A stretch of 64,000 bases of DNA. It comes from Phytohabitans kaempferiae. Its GTDB lineage: Bacteria > Actinomycetota > Actinomycetes > Mycobacteriales > Micromonosporaceae. The notes beneath the pieces were generated by a model that saw nothing but the letters and a program-made list of their open reading frames with translations, made no database searches and was not told the DNA's origin. The DNA lies in assembly GCF_042433955.1 (NCBI RefSeq), contig NZ_JBHLUH010000013.1, positions 186,001 through 250,000 on the forward strand, in the 5' to 3' direction. The number at the start of each line of letters is the position of its first letter. The first letter of the stretch is position 1. A program made the translations under genes and the position numbers. Positions 53,674-61,221 of this stretch are shown here, in pieces.

Positions 53674-54503
53674 GACGACTGCCTCCGCGCGGCTCGCAGC
53701 GTGACCCAGTCGGTGACCGCGATGAGCGGCGCCGCCAGGAGTACGAAGAGGAGGGCCGCGACGATGTACGGCGTGAAGTTGAACGTCTCGGCCGTGTGGA
53801 TCTGGGCCGCCCGCACCGCGTCGATCGGCCCGGCCAGCGAGACCAGCCCCACGTCCTTCTGGAGGGCCACGGTGTCGTTGAGCAGCGGCGGCGCGACCCG
53901 GCGCACGGCCTGGGGGAGGACCACGAAGCGCATCGTCTGGCGGTAGGTGAGACCCAGCGACCGGGCCGCCGCGAGCTGGCTGGGATGCACCGACTCGATG
54001 CCGGCGCGGAAGACCTCGGCGAGGTAGCCGGAGTAGGTGATGACCAGCGCGATCCCGCCCAGCACCAGCGTGCTCGGCATGCCCTGGAGGCGGAGGCCGG
54101 GCAGGCCGAGCGTCATCACGTACAGCACGATGATGAGCGGCAGCCCGCGAAACGTGTACGTGTAGCCGGTCGCGAGCGCGCGCACCGGGAAGAAGACCGG
54201 CCCGCGCAGGGTGCGCAGCAGCGCGATGACCAGCCCGAGCGTGAGTGCGCCGAGCGCGCAGAAGAAGAGCAGCCGGATGTTGAGCCACAGCCCGCGCAGC
54301 ACGTCGGGGAAGGCGTCGCGGGCCACCGCCGGGTCGAGGAACGACTCGCGTACCCGCTCCCAGCCCGGCGCCCCGGTCACCACCACGACCAGCAGGACGC
54401 CGAGCACCACAGTGGACACCGCCGCCACCAGGACCGATACCAGGGTCTGGCGGCGGCGGTACGCTATCCGGTCGAGCTGCGCGGGACTGAGACCGCCGCT
54501 CAC
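53670..54503 (-). CDS. Amino-acid ABC transporter permease
   Basis: HisM/GlnP-type inner membrane subunit, with about six helices. The N-terminal 50 residues are an extra cytoplasmic-plus-helix extension (AYRRRQTLVSVLVAAVSTVV). TFRGLPLIIVLYVM and the EAA loop AARSLGLTYRQTMRFVVLPQAVRRVAPP are characteristic. GTG 54503 overlaps the binding protein stop (GTGA). 277 residues. Confidence 0.92.
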   Translation of the reverse strand: MSGGLSPAQLDRIAYRRRQTLVSVLVAAVSTVVLGVLLVVVVTGAPGWERVRESFLDPAVARDAFPDVLRGLWLNIRLLFFCALGALTLGLVIALLRTLRGPVFFPVRALATGYTYTFRGLPLIIVLYVMTLGLPGLRLQGMPSTLVLGGIALVITYSGYLAEVFRAGIESVHPSQLAAARSLGLTYRQTMRFVVLPQAVRRVAPPLLNDTVALQKDVGLVSLAGPIDAVRAAQIHTAETFNFTPYIVAALLFVLLAAPLIAVTDWVTLRAARRQSS

Positions 54504-55351
54504 GTCAGCTCGCGTGCCCCAGCCGCCTGGGCGAGCCACTGCTTCTCCAGGTTTTCCAGCGTCTTGTCGGTGCGGAGCTGGTCGACGGCCTGGGTCACGC
54601 AGCCGGTCAGCGGCGACCCCTTGTCGAGCACCAGCCCGAACTGCTCCGGCACGCCCACCTGGGGCAGCTGGCCCACGATGACCGCGTCTTCCAGCTCGGC
54701 GGCGGTCATGTAGAACGCGGTCGGCAGGTCCACCACGAGGCCGTCGATCTGCCCGTTCTGGAGGGCCTTCTTGGCGTCGTCGTTGGTGTTGAAGACCTGC
54801 GGCTGCTGGCTCGGCTTCACCAGGTCGGTGATCGCCTGGTAGCTGGTGGTGCCGACCTGTGCGCCGAGCTTGGCGCTCTGGAGCGCGTCGACCGAGGCTG
54901 CGGAGGCGATCGCGGAGGATTTGAGGGCGATCACGGTCTGCCGCACGAGGTAGTACGGCCCGGAGAAGTCGACCGCCTTCTTGCGTTCCTCTGTGATCGA
55001 GAACTGGTTGATGTCGAAGTCGAAGTCCTTGGGTCCGGGGGCGACCGCGTTGTTGAAGGGGACCCGCACCCAGGTCACGTCGCCCTGCGCGTAGCCGAGC
55101 CGGTCGGCCACCGCGTACGCCACGGCGGCCTCGAAGCCCTGTCCGTTCTCCGGCTTGTTGTCCTGGAACCACGGCCCGTACGCCGGGTCGTCGGTGGCGA
55201 TGGTCAGCTTCCCGGCGGTCTTGGTGGTGAGCTGGTCCTTTGTGCACGAGGTGAGCCCGGTGGCGGCGGGCGGGGCCGGCGACTCGTCGTCGGCGGGGGC
55301 ACAGCCAAAAAGCGCCAACATGATGGCGAGGGGCAGAAAGCGGCGAGCCAT
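54500..55351 (-). CDS. Amino-acid-binding lipoprotein of the ABC transporter
   Basis: Family 3 extracellular solute-binding protein. Signal peptide MARRFLPLAIMLALFGCAP with lipobox LFGC; mature part has KLTIATDDPAYGPWF, GQGFEAAVAYAVADRLGY, DFDINQFSITEERKKAVDFSG and LGAQVGTTSYQ. 283 residues. ATG 55351 is chosen because a -10 box TATGCT ends 7 nt upstream, making the mRNA leaderless. Divergent from a sigma factor gene 58 bases away. Confidence 0.93.
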   Translation of the reverse strand: MARRFLPLAIMLALFGCAPADDESPAPPAATGLTSCTKDQLTTKTAGKLTIATDDPAYGPWFQDNKPENGQGFEAAVAYAVADRLGYAQGDVTWVRVPFNNAVAPGPKDFDFDINQFSITEERKKAVDFSGPYYLVRQTVIALKSSAIASAASVDALQSAKLGAQVGTTSYQAITDLVKPSQQPQVFNTNDDAKKALQNGQIDGLVVDLPTAFYMTAAELEDAVIVGQLPQVGVPEQFGLVLDKGSPLTGCVTQAVDQLRTDKTLENLEKQWLAQAAGARELT

Positions 55352-55358
55352 GCGCGAC

Positions 55359-55364
55359 AGCATA
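55359..55364 (-). promoter_or_regulatory. -10 box of the ABC transporter operon
   Basis: TATGCT on the minus strand, 7 nt from the ATG at 55351. Its upstream half overlaps the ECF-type promoter of the divergent sigma gene, so the two promoters may compete. Confidence 0.5.
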
Positions 55365-55374
55365 GGCGCGGGTT

Positions 55375-55401
55375 GTAAACCTGATGGAGACCTGGCGCGT
55401 C
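55375..55401 (+). promoter_or_regulatory. ECF-type promoter of the sigma factor gene
   Basis: GTAAACC (55375-55381), a 16-nt spacer and CGTC (55398-55401) resemble the AACC-N16-CGTC pattern used by many ECF sigma factors. It lies 8 nt before GTG 55410, suggesting autoregulation and a leaderless mRNA. Confidence 0.5.
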
Positions 55402-55409
55402 GTAACACC

Positions 55410-55955
55410 GTGGCAGCAACCGGGAGCGTGGTCGCCGTGACCCCGACGGCAGAGGCGTGGGCCGCCGACGAGGCGGTGACGCACCTCTTCACGGCCCACT
55501 ACCGGCCGCTGGTGCGCCTCGCCACGCTGCTGTTGCACGACAGCGGGCGGGCCGAGGAGATCGTCCAGGACTCGTACGTGGCGCTGCACGGCCACTGGCG
55601 CCGCCTCCGCGACGCCGACAAGGCGCTCGCCTACCTGCGGACCAGCGTCGTCAACCGTTCCCGGTCGGCGCTGCGGCACCGCAAGGTGGTCGACCGCCAC
55701 CTCGCGCTCGCCCGTCCCGCCCCCGACGTGCCCAGCGCCGAGGCGGGCGCGCTCGACGCGCTGCGGCACGACGCGGTGGTCGCCGCCCTCCGCGCCCTGC
55801 CCGCCCGCCAGCGCGAGGCGCTGGTCCTGCGCTACTACCTCGACCTCTCCGAAGCCGACATCGCCGCCACGATGGGGTGCAGTCGCGGTGCCGTGAAGAG
55901 CCACTGTTCGCGGGGCATGGCCGCCCTGCGGGAGACGCTGGAGCGCAGCTCATGA
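55410..55955 (+). CDS. SigE-family ECF RNA polymerase sigma factor
   Basis: Region 2 FTAHYRPLVRLATLLLHDSGRAEEIVQDSYVAL with the -10 recognition helix and KALAYLRTSVVNRSRS; region 4 LPARQREALVLRYYLDLSEADIAATMGCSRGAVKSH recognises -35. 181 residues from GTG 55410; GTG 55428 or 55437 are alternatives. It precedes a membrane protein with GerMN-type domain, and no classical zinc anti-sigma factor is present. A short micro-ORF bridges the two. Confidence 0.88.
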   Translation: MAATGSVVAVTPTAEAWAADEAVTHLFTAHYRPLVRLATLLLHDSGRAEEIVQDSYVALHGHWRRLRDADKALAYLRTSVVNRSRSALRHRKVVDRHLALARPAPDVPSAEAGALDALRHDAVVAALRALPARQREALVLRYYLDLSEADIAATMGCSRGAVKSHCSRGMAALRETLERSS

Positions 55956-56026
55956 GCGAGCGAGTCATCGGGCGCGGGGCGGTTGGAGTCTCGTGGCCGC
56001 CCGGAGCGAAGCGAGGACGGCCATGA
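55952..56026 (+). CDS. Bridging micro-ORF between sigma factor and GerMN genes (24 codons)
   Basis: ATG 55952 overlaps the sigma stop (ATGA); the TGA at 56024 overlaps the next ATG (ATGA). Peptide: MSERVIGRGAVGVSWPPG then AKRGRP. Starts like the 125-bp family (ATGAGCGAGCGAGT) and ends GGAGCGAAGCGAGGACGGCC like the aroB-aroQ element. Confidence 0.4.
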   Translation: MSERVIGRGAVGVSWPPGAKRGRP

Positions 56027-57027
56027 GCGACGGTCGCGAGGATGTGCTCCGCCGGGTCCTGGAGGCCGAGGCGGCGAAGGTCGAGGTGCGCCCGGACGCC
56101 CTCGCCGTGATCCGCGCGCGGACCGCGCGGCGCGGGCGGTGGCTGCCGTTCGGGGCGATCGCGCTCACCGCCGCCACCGCGACCGCCGCGACGCTCGTCG
56201 TGGTCGCCCTCGGTGGGAGCCCCGCGCCCGACCGCACCGCGCCCGATCCCGGCGCGGTCACCGCGCCCGCGACGACCCCGGCCCCCGCGACGTCCGCGCC
56301 GGAGACCTCCGCGCCGGCCGTGCCACCACCGTCGAGGTCCAGCGCCTCATCGGGTACGAGCACCGCGTCCCTGGCCGTCTACTACGTGGGCGACGACGGT
56401 GGCAAGCCGCGGCTCTACCGGGAGTTCCACCGCCTGCCGGCGGGTGACGGCTCCCCGGCGGCGAAGGTGCGGGCGGCCGTGACCGAGATGCTGACCCAGG
56501 AGAGCGCGGACGATCCCGACTACGCCAGCGCGTGGCCGGCCGGGGTCCGGGTCGAGGACGTCTCGATCGCCGGGTCCGCCGCCACGGTCCACCTCTCCGC
56601 CGCGCCACCGGACGACCTGGCCGGCCAGCAGCTCGTCTGGACGGTCGCGGCGGTGCTCGGCGGCGACCCGCGGGTGCGGCTGGTGGTCGGCGACCGACCG
56701 GCCGGCACGCTGCGCAAGGCGCCCGCGCTCGACACGCTCGCCTCCCTCTGGCTGATCGGGCCGGGGCACGGCGCGACGGTGGCCCGCACCTTCGAGGTGC
56801 ACGCGGCCGGCGCGGTCTTCGAGGCGACCGCCCGCCTGACCGTGCGCGCGGGCCGCACGGTCGTCACCGAGAAGACCATCACGCTCTCCGCCGGCGCGCC
56901 GGCCAGAGGTGAGGCGAGGATCACGCTCACGCTCGCGCCCGGCACGTATGTCCTGGAGTTGTACGCCCTCTCCGCCGCCGACGGCAGCGTCCAGCATCTG
57001 GACGACCACACCGTCACGGTGCGGTGA
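56023..57027 (+). CDS. Membrane-anchored GerMN/Gmad2-like protein (334 aa)
   Basis: Cytoplasmic N-terminus (1-40, DVLRRVLEAEAAKVEVRPD), one transmembrane helix (41-63), a Pro/Thr/Ala-rich linker, then a GerMN-like domain (about 115-225: VYYVGDDGGKPRLYREFHRL, VRAAVTEMLTQES) and a C-terminal beta domain like Gmad2 (about 235-334: LWLIGPGHGATVARTFEVHA). The 40-residue cytoplasmic part could contact the sigma factor encoded just upstream, but this is inference. No HxxxCxxC anti-sigma motif. Confidence 0.75.
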   Translation: MSDGREDVLRRVLEAEAAKVEVRPDALAVIRARTARRGRWLPFGAIALTAATATAATLVVVALGGSPAPDRTAPDPGAVTAPATTPAPATSAPETSAPAVPPPSRSSASSGTSTASLAVYYVGDDGGKPRLYREFHRLPAGDGSPAAKVRAAVTEMLTQESADDPDYASAWPAGVRVEDVSIAGSAATVHLSAAPPDDLAGQQLVWTVAAVLGGDPRVRLVVGDRPAGTLRKAPALDTLASLWLIGPGHGATVARTFEVHAAGAVFEATARLTVRAGRTVVTEKTITLSAGAPARGEARITLTLAPGTYVLELYALSAADGSVQHLDDHTVTVR

Positions 57028-57040
57028 CCGGGCTGGGTGA

Positions 57041-57046
57041 CAGAAT
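57041..57046 (+). promoter_or_regulatory. -10 box for leaderless hisE
   Basis: CAGAAT ends 8 nt before the GTG at 57055. This makes the upstream in-frame GTG at 57037 an unlikely start. Confidence 0.45.
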
Positions 57047-57054
57047 CACTGGTC

Positions 57055-57318
57055 GTGAAGACCTTCGACGAGCTGTTCGCCGAGCTTTCCGCCAAGGCGG
57101 CCGCCCGCACCCCCGGGTCGGGCACCGTCGCGGCGCTGGAGCGGGGCGTGCACTCCATCGGCAAGAAGGTCGTCGAGGAGGCGGCCGAGGCTTGGATGGC
57201 GGCCGAGCACGAGGGGCCTGAGCGGGCGGCGGAGGAGATTTCCCAGCTGCTTTACCAGGCCCAGGTGCTGATGCTCGCCACCGGACTGGAGCTCAAGGAC
57301 GTGTACCGACATCTCTGA
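57055..57318 (+). CDS. hisE: Phosphoribosyl-ATP pyrophosphatase
   Basis: Second step of histidine biosynthesis. VKTFDELFAELSAKA, then GTVAALERGVHSIGKKVVEEAAEAWMA with the Mg-binding Glu residues and EISQLLYQAQVLML. 87 residues from GTG 57055. hisG follows 46 bases later with a GAGGAG site. The rest of the his genes lie elsewhere. Confidence 0.94.
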   Translation: MKTFDELFAELSAKAAARTPGSGTVAALERGVHSIGKKVVEEAAEAWMAAEHEGPERAAEEISQLLYQAQVLMLATGLELKDVYRHL

Positions 57319-57364
57319 CCGTGCCCCGTCCCTTCACCGGTCCGACTCAGAGGAGCACGTTCAG

Positions 57365-58210
57365 ATGCTGCGCATCGCCGTACCCAACAAAGGCACTCTC
57401 TCCCGTCCCGCCTCCGACATGCTGCGCGAGGCGGGCTACCGCCAGCGCCCCGGTGACCGCGACCTCGTCTGCCGTGACGAGGGCAACGCGGTCGAGTTCT
57501 TCTACCTGCGCCCCCGCGACATCGCCACGTACGTCGGCTCGGGCGACCTCGACCTCGGCATCACCGGCCGCGACCTGCTCGTCGACGCGGGCAGCCCGGC
57601 CGAGGAGATCCTCGACCTCGACTTCGGCGGGGCCTCGTTCTACTTCGCCGCGCGCCCCGAGACGCTCTCCACCGTGGATGAGCTGGGCGGGCGGCGGGTC
57701 GCCACGGCATACCCCGGAGTGGTCGAGCGCCACCTGGTCGAGCGCGGCCTCAAGGCCGACGTGGTGCGGCTCGACGGCGCGGTGGAAAACGCCGTGCGGC
57801 TGGGCGTGGCCGACGTGATCGCCGACCTCGTCTCCACCGGCGCGACGCTGCGGCAGGCCGGGCTGGTCACGGTCGGCGAGCCGATCCTGGAGTCGTCCGC
57901 GCTGCTCATCCGCCGCATCGGTGCCCCGACCGACCCGCGCGTGGGGCAGTTGCTGCGCCGCCTCCAGGGCGTGCTGGTGGCCCGCCGCTACGTCATGCTG
58001 GCGTACGACGTGCGCGCCGACCTCCTCGACCAGGCCACCGCCCTCACGCCCGGCATCGAGTCGCCGACCATCTCCCCGCTGCACCGCGAGGGATGGGTCG
58101 CGGTGCAGGCGATGGTGCTGCGCGCGGAGGTCCACCACATCATGGACGAGCTTTACGACCTCGGCGCCCGCGCGATCCTGGTGACCGACATCCACGCATG
58201 CCGGCTGTGA
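57365..58210 (+). CDS. hisG: ATP phosphoribosyltransferase (long form)
   Basis: First, feedback-regulated step of histidine synthesis. LRIAVPNKGTLSRPASDML is the N-terminus, GSGDLDLGITGRDLLVDAG and the PRPP loop ADLVSTGATLRQAGL are present, and a C-terminal ACT-like domain (about 210-281: VQAMVLRAEVHHIMDELY) binds histidine. 281 residues, so a HisZ-independent form. Ends in a GTGA overlap with a micro-ORF. Confidence 0.96.
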   Translation: MLRIAVPNKGTLSRPASDMLREAGYRQRPGDRDLVCRDEGNAVEFFYLRPRDIATYVGSGDLDLGITGRDLLVDAGSPAEEILDLDFGGASFYFAARPETLSTVDELGGRRVATAYPGVVERHLVERGLKADVVRLDGAVENAVRLGVADVIADLVSTGATLRQAGLVTVGEPILESSALLIRRIGAPTDPRVGQLLRRLQGVLVARRYVMLAYDVRADLLDQATALTPGIESPTISPLHREGWVAVQAMVLRAEVHHIMDELYDLGARAILVTDIHACRL

Positions 58211-58272
58211 CGCCGCCGGTGACCGCGCCCCCGCCCGCCGCACGAGTGGATCGAGGGCCGGTGTCACGGTGA
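58207..58272 (+). CDS. Bridging micro-ORF between hisG and a transporter gene (21 codons)
   Basis: GTG 58207 overlaps the hisG stop (GTGA) and the TGA at 58270 overlaps the transporter GTG (GTGA). Peptide: VTPPVTAPPPAARVDRGPV. No similarity to the repeat families; the layout alone links it to them, and chance is possible. Confidence 0.3.
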   Translation: MTPPVTAPPPAARVDRGPVSR

Positions 58273-59225
58273 ACCGCCGCCCGGCGCTCCCGGCGGTCGA
58301 GGCGCTGCCCTCGTGGGTGGCGCTCGCGGTCGCGTCGGTCGGCGGGGTCGCGTCGGCGCTCCAGAGCGCGGCCAACGCCGAGCTCGGCGAGCGGGTCGGC
58401 AACGCATCGTTCGGCGCGGTGGTCAACGTGCTCACCGGCAGCGCGATCGTCCTCGTCGGACTGGTGGTACTGCCCTCGATGCGGCACGGCCTGCGGGCGC
58501 TGCGGCACGCGCGGCTCCCGTGGTGGGCCTACCTGGGCGGGGTCGGCGGCGGCCTGTTCGTGACCATCGCGGCGTACGCGGTGCCGGTCGTCGGGGTCGC
58601 GGTCTTCACGATCGCCCAGGTGACCGGCAACAGCCTCGGCGGGCTGGCGGTCGACCGGGCCGGGCTCGCCCCCGCCGGGCGGCTGCCGCTCACCGCGCCG
58701 CGGGTCGGCGGCGCGCTGCTCGGCGTCGCCGCGGTCGCGATCGCCCAGGTCGACCGGCCGATCGGCGACCTGGCGGTGGACATGCTGGCGCTGGGCGTGC
58801 TCGGCGGGGTGGCGGTGGCGTTGCAGGGGGCGTTCAACGGGCGCGTGTCGGCGGCGAGCACGACCCCCGCCGGCACCGCGGTCAACTTCGCCGGTGCCCT
58901 CCCGACCGTGCTGATCGCGGCGAGCCTGCTCGGCGTCTTGACGAGCGGCTGGTCCAGCCACCTGCCCACCGAGTGGTACCTCTACTCCGGCGGCACGCTC
59001 GGCGTCGTCATCGTGGTCTGCCTGCTGGTCAGCGTCCGCGCGGTGGGCGTGCTCCGCACCGGCCTCTCGGTGGTGGCCGGCCAGCTCGGCGGCGCTCTCC
59101 TGCTGGACGCCCTGATCCCCGGCGGCCCCGGCGCCAGCCCGGCGCTGCTGGCCGGCGCCGCCCTGACGGTGGCCGCGGTGGCTGTCGCCGGCCGCGGCTC
59201 CCGCCGCCCTGACCGTTCGCCGTGA
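58269..59225 (+). CDS. DMT/EamA-YdcZ-type transporter
   Basis: About ten transmembrane helices in two similar halves: WVALAVASVGGVASALQSAANAEL begins the first and LALGVLGGVAVALQGAFNGRV the second; each has the conserved N in an AxQxxxN motif, as in DUF606/YdcZ members of the drug/metabolite transporter superfamily. 318 residues. Substrate unknown. Followed by two strong hairpins. Confidence 0.85.
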   Translation: MNRRPALPAVEALPSWVALAVASVGGVASALQSAANAELGERVGNASFGAVVNVLTGSAIVLVGLVVLPSMRHGLRALRHARLPWWAYLGGVGGGLFVTIAAYAVPVVGVAVFTIAQVTGNSLGGLAVDRAGLAPAGRLPLTAPRVGGALLGVAAVAIAQVDRPIGDLAVDMLALGVLGGVAVALQGAFNGRVSAASTTPAGTAVNFAGALPTVLIAASLLGVLTSGWSSHLPTEWYLYSGGTLGVVIVVCLLVSVRAVGVLRTGLSVVAGQLGGALLLDALIPGGPGASPALLAGAALTVAAVAVAGRGSRRPDRSP

Positions 59226-59259
59226 CGGCGGCCGCCGCTGGTTCAGAGGACCGCGGTGT

Positions 59260-59298
59260 GGCGGCCGCGGCGCGGCGCACTGGTGCGCCGCGGCCGCC
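59260..59298. terminator. 14-bp perfect hairpin after the transporter gene
   Basis: GGCGGCCGCGGCGC (59260-59273) pairs perfectly with 59285-59298, loop of 11 nt containing a further GCGCA/TGCGC pairing. Likely transcript end for the transporter gene. Confidence 0.7.
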
Positions 59299-59397
59299 TC
59301 GACAGCTTCCCCGGCACCTGGCCCACGCGCCACGCCACCCACGCGACCCGTCGAACGCGGTCCTGCGCGAACGCGGCGCGACGCCCCGCGGCACGAC

Positions 59398-59431
59398 GAG
59401 GCCCGGCCCTCCAGGCGGAGGGCCGGGCCTC
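59398..59431. terminator. 15-bp perfect hairpin downstream of hsp20
   Basis: GAGGCCCGGCCCTCC (59398-59412) pairs perfectly with 59417-59431 across AGGC. It lies 25 bases beyond the hsp20 stop, between convergent genes. Confidence 0.8.
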
Positions 59432-59456
59432 TGGGGGTGTCGCGGTGGTTGCCTGG

Positions 59457-59915
59457 TTACGCCTGGTCGATGGCGGGGGCGTCGGTGCCGGTGGTCACGG
59501 TGATCCGCCGGGCGCCGGTGCCCGTGTAGGCGCCGGTGACCCGCACGCTCAGCACACCCGCGTCGTACGAGGCGCTGACCGCGTCGGCCGTCACGTGCCG
59601 CGGCAGGGCGAAGGAGCGCCGGAAGGTCCCGTAGCGCACCTCCCGCAGGCCCCGGCCGTCGCGTTCCTCGGTCCGCTCGTCGCGCCGCTCGCCGCGGACG
59701 ACCAGCTGGCCGCGGTCGACCTCGACGGTCACGTCCTTCTCGACGTCCAGCCCGGGCAGCTCGACGTGTACGACCGCGTCGTCACCGTCGCGCGTGACCT
59801 CGGCCACCGGCACGAAGCCGGCACGCCGGGTCGCCGCCGGCCCGAACGCCTGCCGCACGAGCGCGTCGAACTCCGCAAGCGGATCGCGACGGGTCCAAAG
59901 CGACAAAGTGCTCAT
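59457..59915 (-). CDS. Hsp20-family small heat shock protein
   Basis: Alpha-crystallin domain: FVPVAEVTRDGDDAVVHVELPG, DVTVEVDRGQLVVRGERR, YGTFRRSFALPRHV, ADAVSASYDAGVLSVRVTG. N-terminal arm MSTLSLWTRRDPLAEFDALV. 152 residues; ATG 59915 has GAGGAG upstream. ATP-independent chaperone holding unfolded proteins. A HAIR operator 58 bases upstream points to HspR control. Confidence 0.94.
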   Translation of the reverse strand: MSTLSLWTRRDPLAEFDALVRQAFGPAATRRAGFVPVAEVTRDGDDAVVHVELPGLDVEKDVTVEVDRGQLVVRGERRDERTEERDGRGLREVRYGTFRRSFALPRHVTADAVSASYDAGVLSVRVTGAYTGTGARRITVTTGTDAPAIDQA

Positions 59916-59972
59916 CTGGGTTCTCCTCGAAGTTCCCGTACCGGCCCCAACCGACCGGTACACCCTCCATAA

Positions 59973-59993
59973 CTTGAGTCGGGTCGACTCAAT
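59973..59993 (-). promoter_or_regulatory. HAIR site (HspR operator) upstream of hsp20
   Basis: CTTGAGT (59973-59979), 7 bases, ACTCAAT (59987-59993): matches the HspR inverted repeat CTTGAGT-N7-ACTCAAG at 13 of 14 positions. It lies between hsp20 and the divergent PH-domain gene. Confidence 0.85.
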
Positions 59994-60061
59994 TCCCGGC
60001 ATGGGCGAGCCCGTACCGGCCCGCGTACCGGGTCGCCTGCCGGAGGTGGTCGCGGAGGTGG

Positions 60062-60067
60062 CAGACT
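60062..60067 (+). promoter_or_regulatory. -10 box for leaderless PH-domain gene
   Basis: CAGACT ends 8 nt before the GTG at 60076; no ribosome binding site. Confidence 0.4.
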
Positions 60068-60075
60068 CGGGAAAC

Positions 60076-60606
60076 GTGAGCAGCTCTGGAGTGGTACGCC
60101 TGCGTCCCCAGCGTGCCCGGGTCGTGGCCTGGGTCCTCGCGGTCGCCATCGTGGCGGTCTTCGCCGTGGTCGCCACCGGGCTGCGCGGCTCGACCGGTGA
60201 GGGCTACGGCTCCTTCCAGCGGGGCGACCAGGCCGCGATGATCGGGCTGGGCGTGCTCTTCGCGCTCGGCGTCCTGCTCTTCACCCGCCTGCGCGTCGAG
60301 GCCGACGAGAAGGGCATCCGCGTGCGCAACCTGGTCGGCGGCTACGACCTGCCGTGGGACGCGGTGCGCGCGGTCCGCTTCAACCGCGGCACGCCCTGGG
60401 CCACCCTTGAGCTGCGCGACGAGGACCTCGTGCCGATGATGGCGCTCCAGGCCGCCGACAAGCAGTACGCCGTCGAGGGCGTGCGAGCCCTCCGGGCCCT
60501 CCTCGAAACCGCCCGGAGCGAGACCGCGGGCGACGAGAGCGCCCAGAGCGAAAGCGCGCGGCGAGAGGTCGTCCAGAGCGAGGCGACGGCTCCGGAGAAG
60601 AGCTGA
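60076..60606 (+). CDS. Bacterial PH-domain membrane protein (176 aa)
   Basis: Two transmembrane helices (VVAWVLAVAIVAVFAVVATG; MIGLGVLFALGVLLF) followed by a small beta-rich domain (LRVEADEKGIRVRNLVGGY, LPWDAVRAVRFNRGTPWATLEL), as in actinobacterial bPH6-type PH-domain proteins. The tail (about 140-176) is Glu/Ser/Ala-rich and contains SE repeats (ETARSETAGDESAQSESA). GTG 60076 leaderless. Function unknown. Confidence 0.8.
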   Translation: MSSSGVVRLRPQRARVVAWVLAVAIVAVFAVVATGLRGSTGEGYGSFQRGDQAAMIGLGVLFALGVLLFTRLRVEADEKGIRVRNLVGGYDLPWDAVRAVRFNRGTPWATLELRDEDLVPMMALQAADKQYAVEGVRALRALLETARSETAGDESAQSESARREVVQSEATAPEKS

Positions 60607-60638
60607 GCGGCGGCGCCGTCCCCGCTACCACACCCGCC

Positions 60639-61221
60639 TTCGCGTTCGCGAGACCGTGCTGGTAACCTTGCTGCGTCGACCAGCTGTCACCGCCTGTGCG
60701 GCGGCAGCCACGAAGCGGAGCGCCTGCTCCCACCCGAGTCGCACCCGACGGGCGGCCGGGTCCGGTCAGCCGGTTCGAGGAATTCCTCGACACCGGTGGC
60801 GCGTTGTCATTTGTCGCGCCCGACCGGTCGAGCGGGCCCTGGCATATCGCCAGGGCCTTCTGCTTTGGGCCGGCACACGCGCCGAGCGGCTGGCGTGTGC
60901 GCCAGCCGGCGGCCCCGCACCGGGGTCCGCCGAGCCGGCCACGCGGCCACCACATCCCGCCCGTCACGTGCGGCCGACCACGGTTGGCGCCCCGCGTTGG
61001 CGCGGTTCGCCGAGCGAGCGCGGGGGCGAGCCCGAGTCGCCCGGCCAGCGCGCCAGGCGGCGGAGGAGCGGCCCGAGCCACGCGGTGACGGGCCGCGCAC
61101 CAGACCCACCCGGGCCGGGCGGCGACGCGCGGCGCGGGTCCAGCCCCGGCACCGGGGCAGGAGGCAACAGACGTGCGGCCGTGACCCGCGACCGCACGAC
61201 GATTCGCAATGAGGAGGCCCC
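60639..61221 (+). promoter_or_regulatory. infC promoter and about 550-nt leader
   Basis: -35 TTCGCG (60639-60644), 18-nt spacer, -10 TAACCT (60663-60668). The leader has a CCGCC/GGCGG hairpin (60690-60704), a perfect 16-nt palindrome TCGAGGAATTCCTCGA (60775-60790) and an intrinsic-terminator-like hairpin (separate entry). After that about 340 bases of GC-rich sequence without a gene lead to the infC ribosome binding site GAGGAGG (61211-61217). Long structured leaders are typical of infC-rpmI-rplT operons. Confidence 0.6.
60834..60866 (+). terminator. Attenuator-like hairpin in the infC leader
   Basis: GGCCCTGGC (60835-60843) pairs perfectly with GCCAGGGCC (60849-60857), loop ATATC, then TTCTGCTTT. 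T-rich tails are otherwise rare in this window, so this is the best intrinsic terminator here, and it lies inside a leader. Confidence 0.7.

Noticed and set aside
57037..57054. Longer hisE start at GTG 57037
   Set aside because: It lies upstream of the -10 box; GTG 57055 gives the family length.
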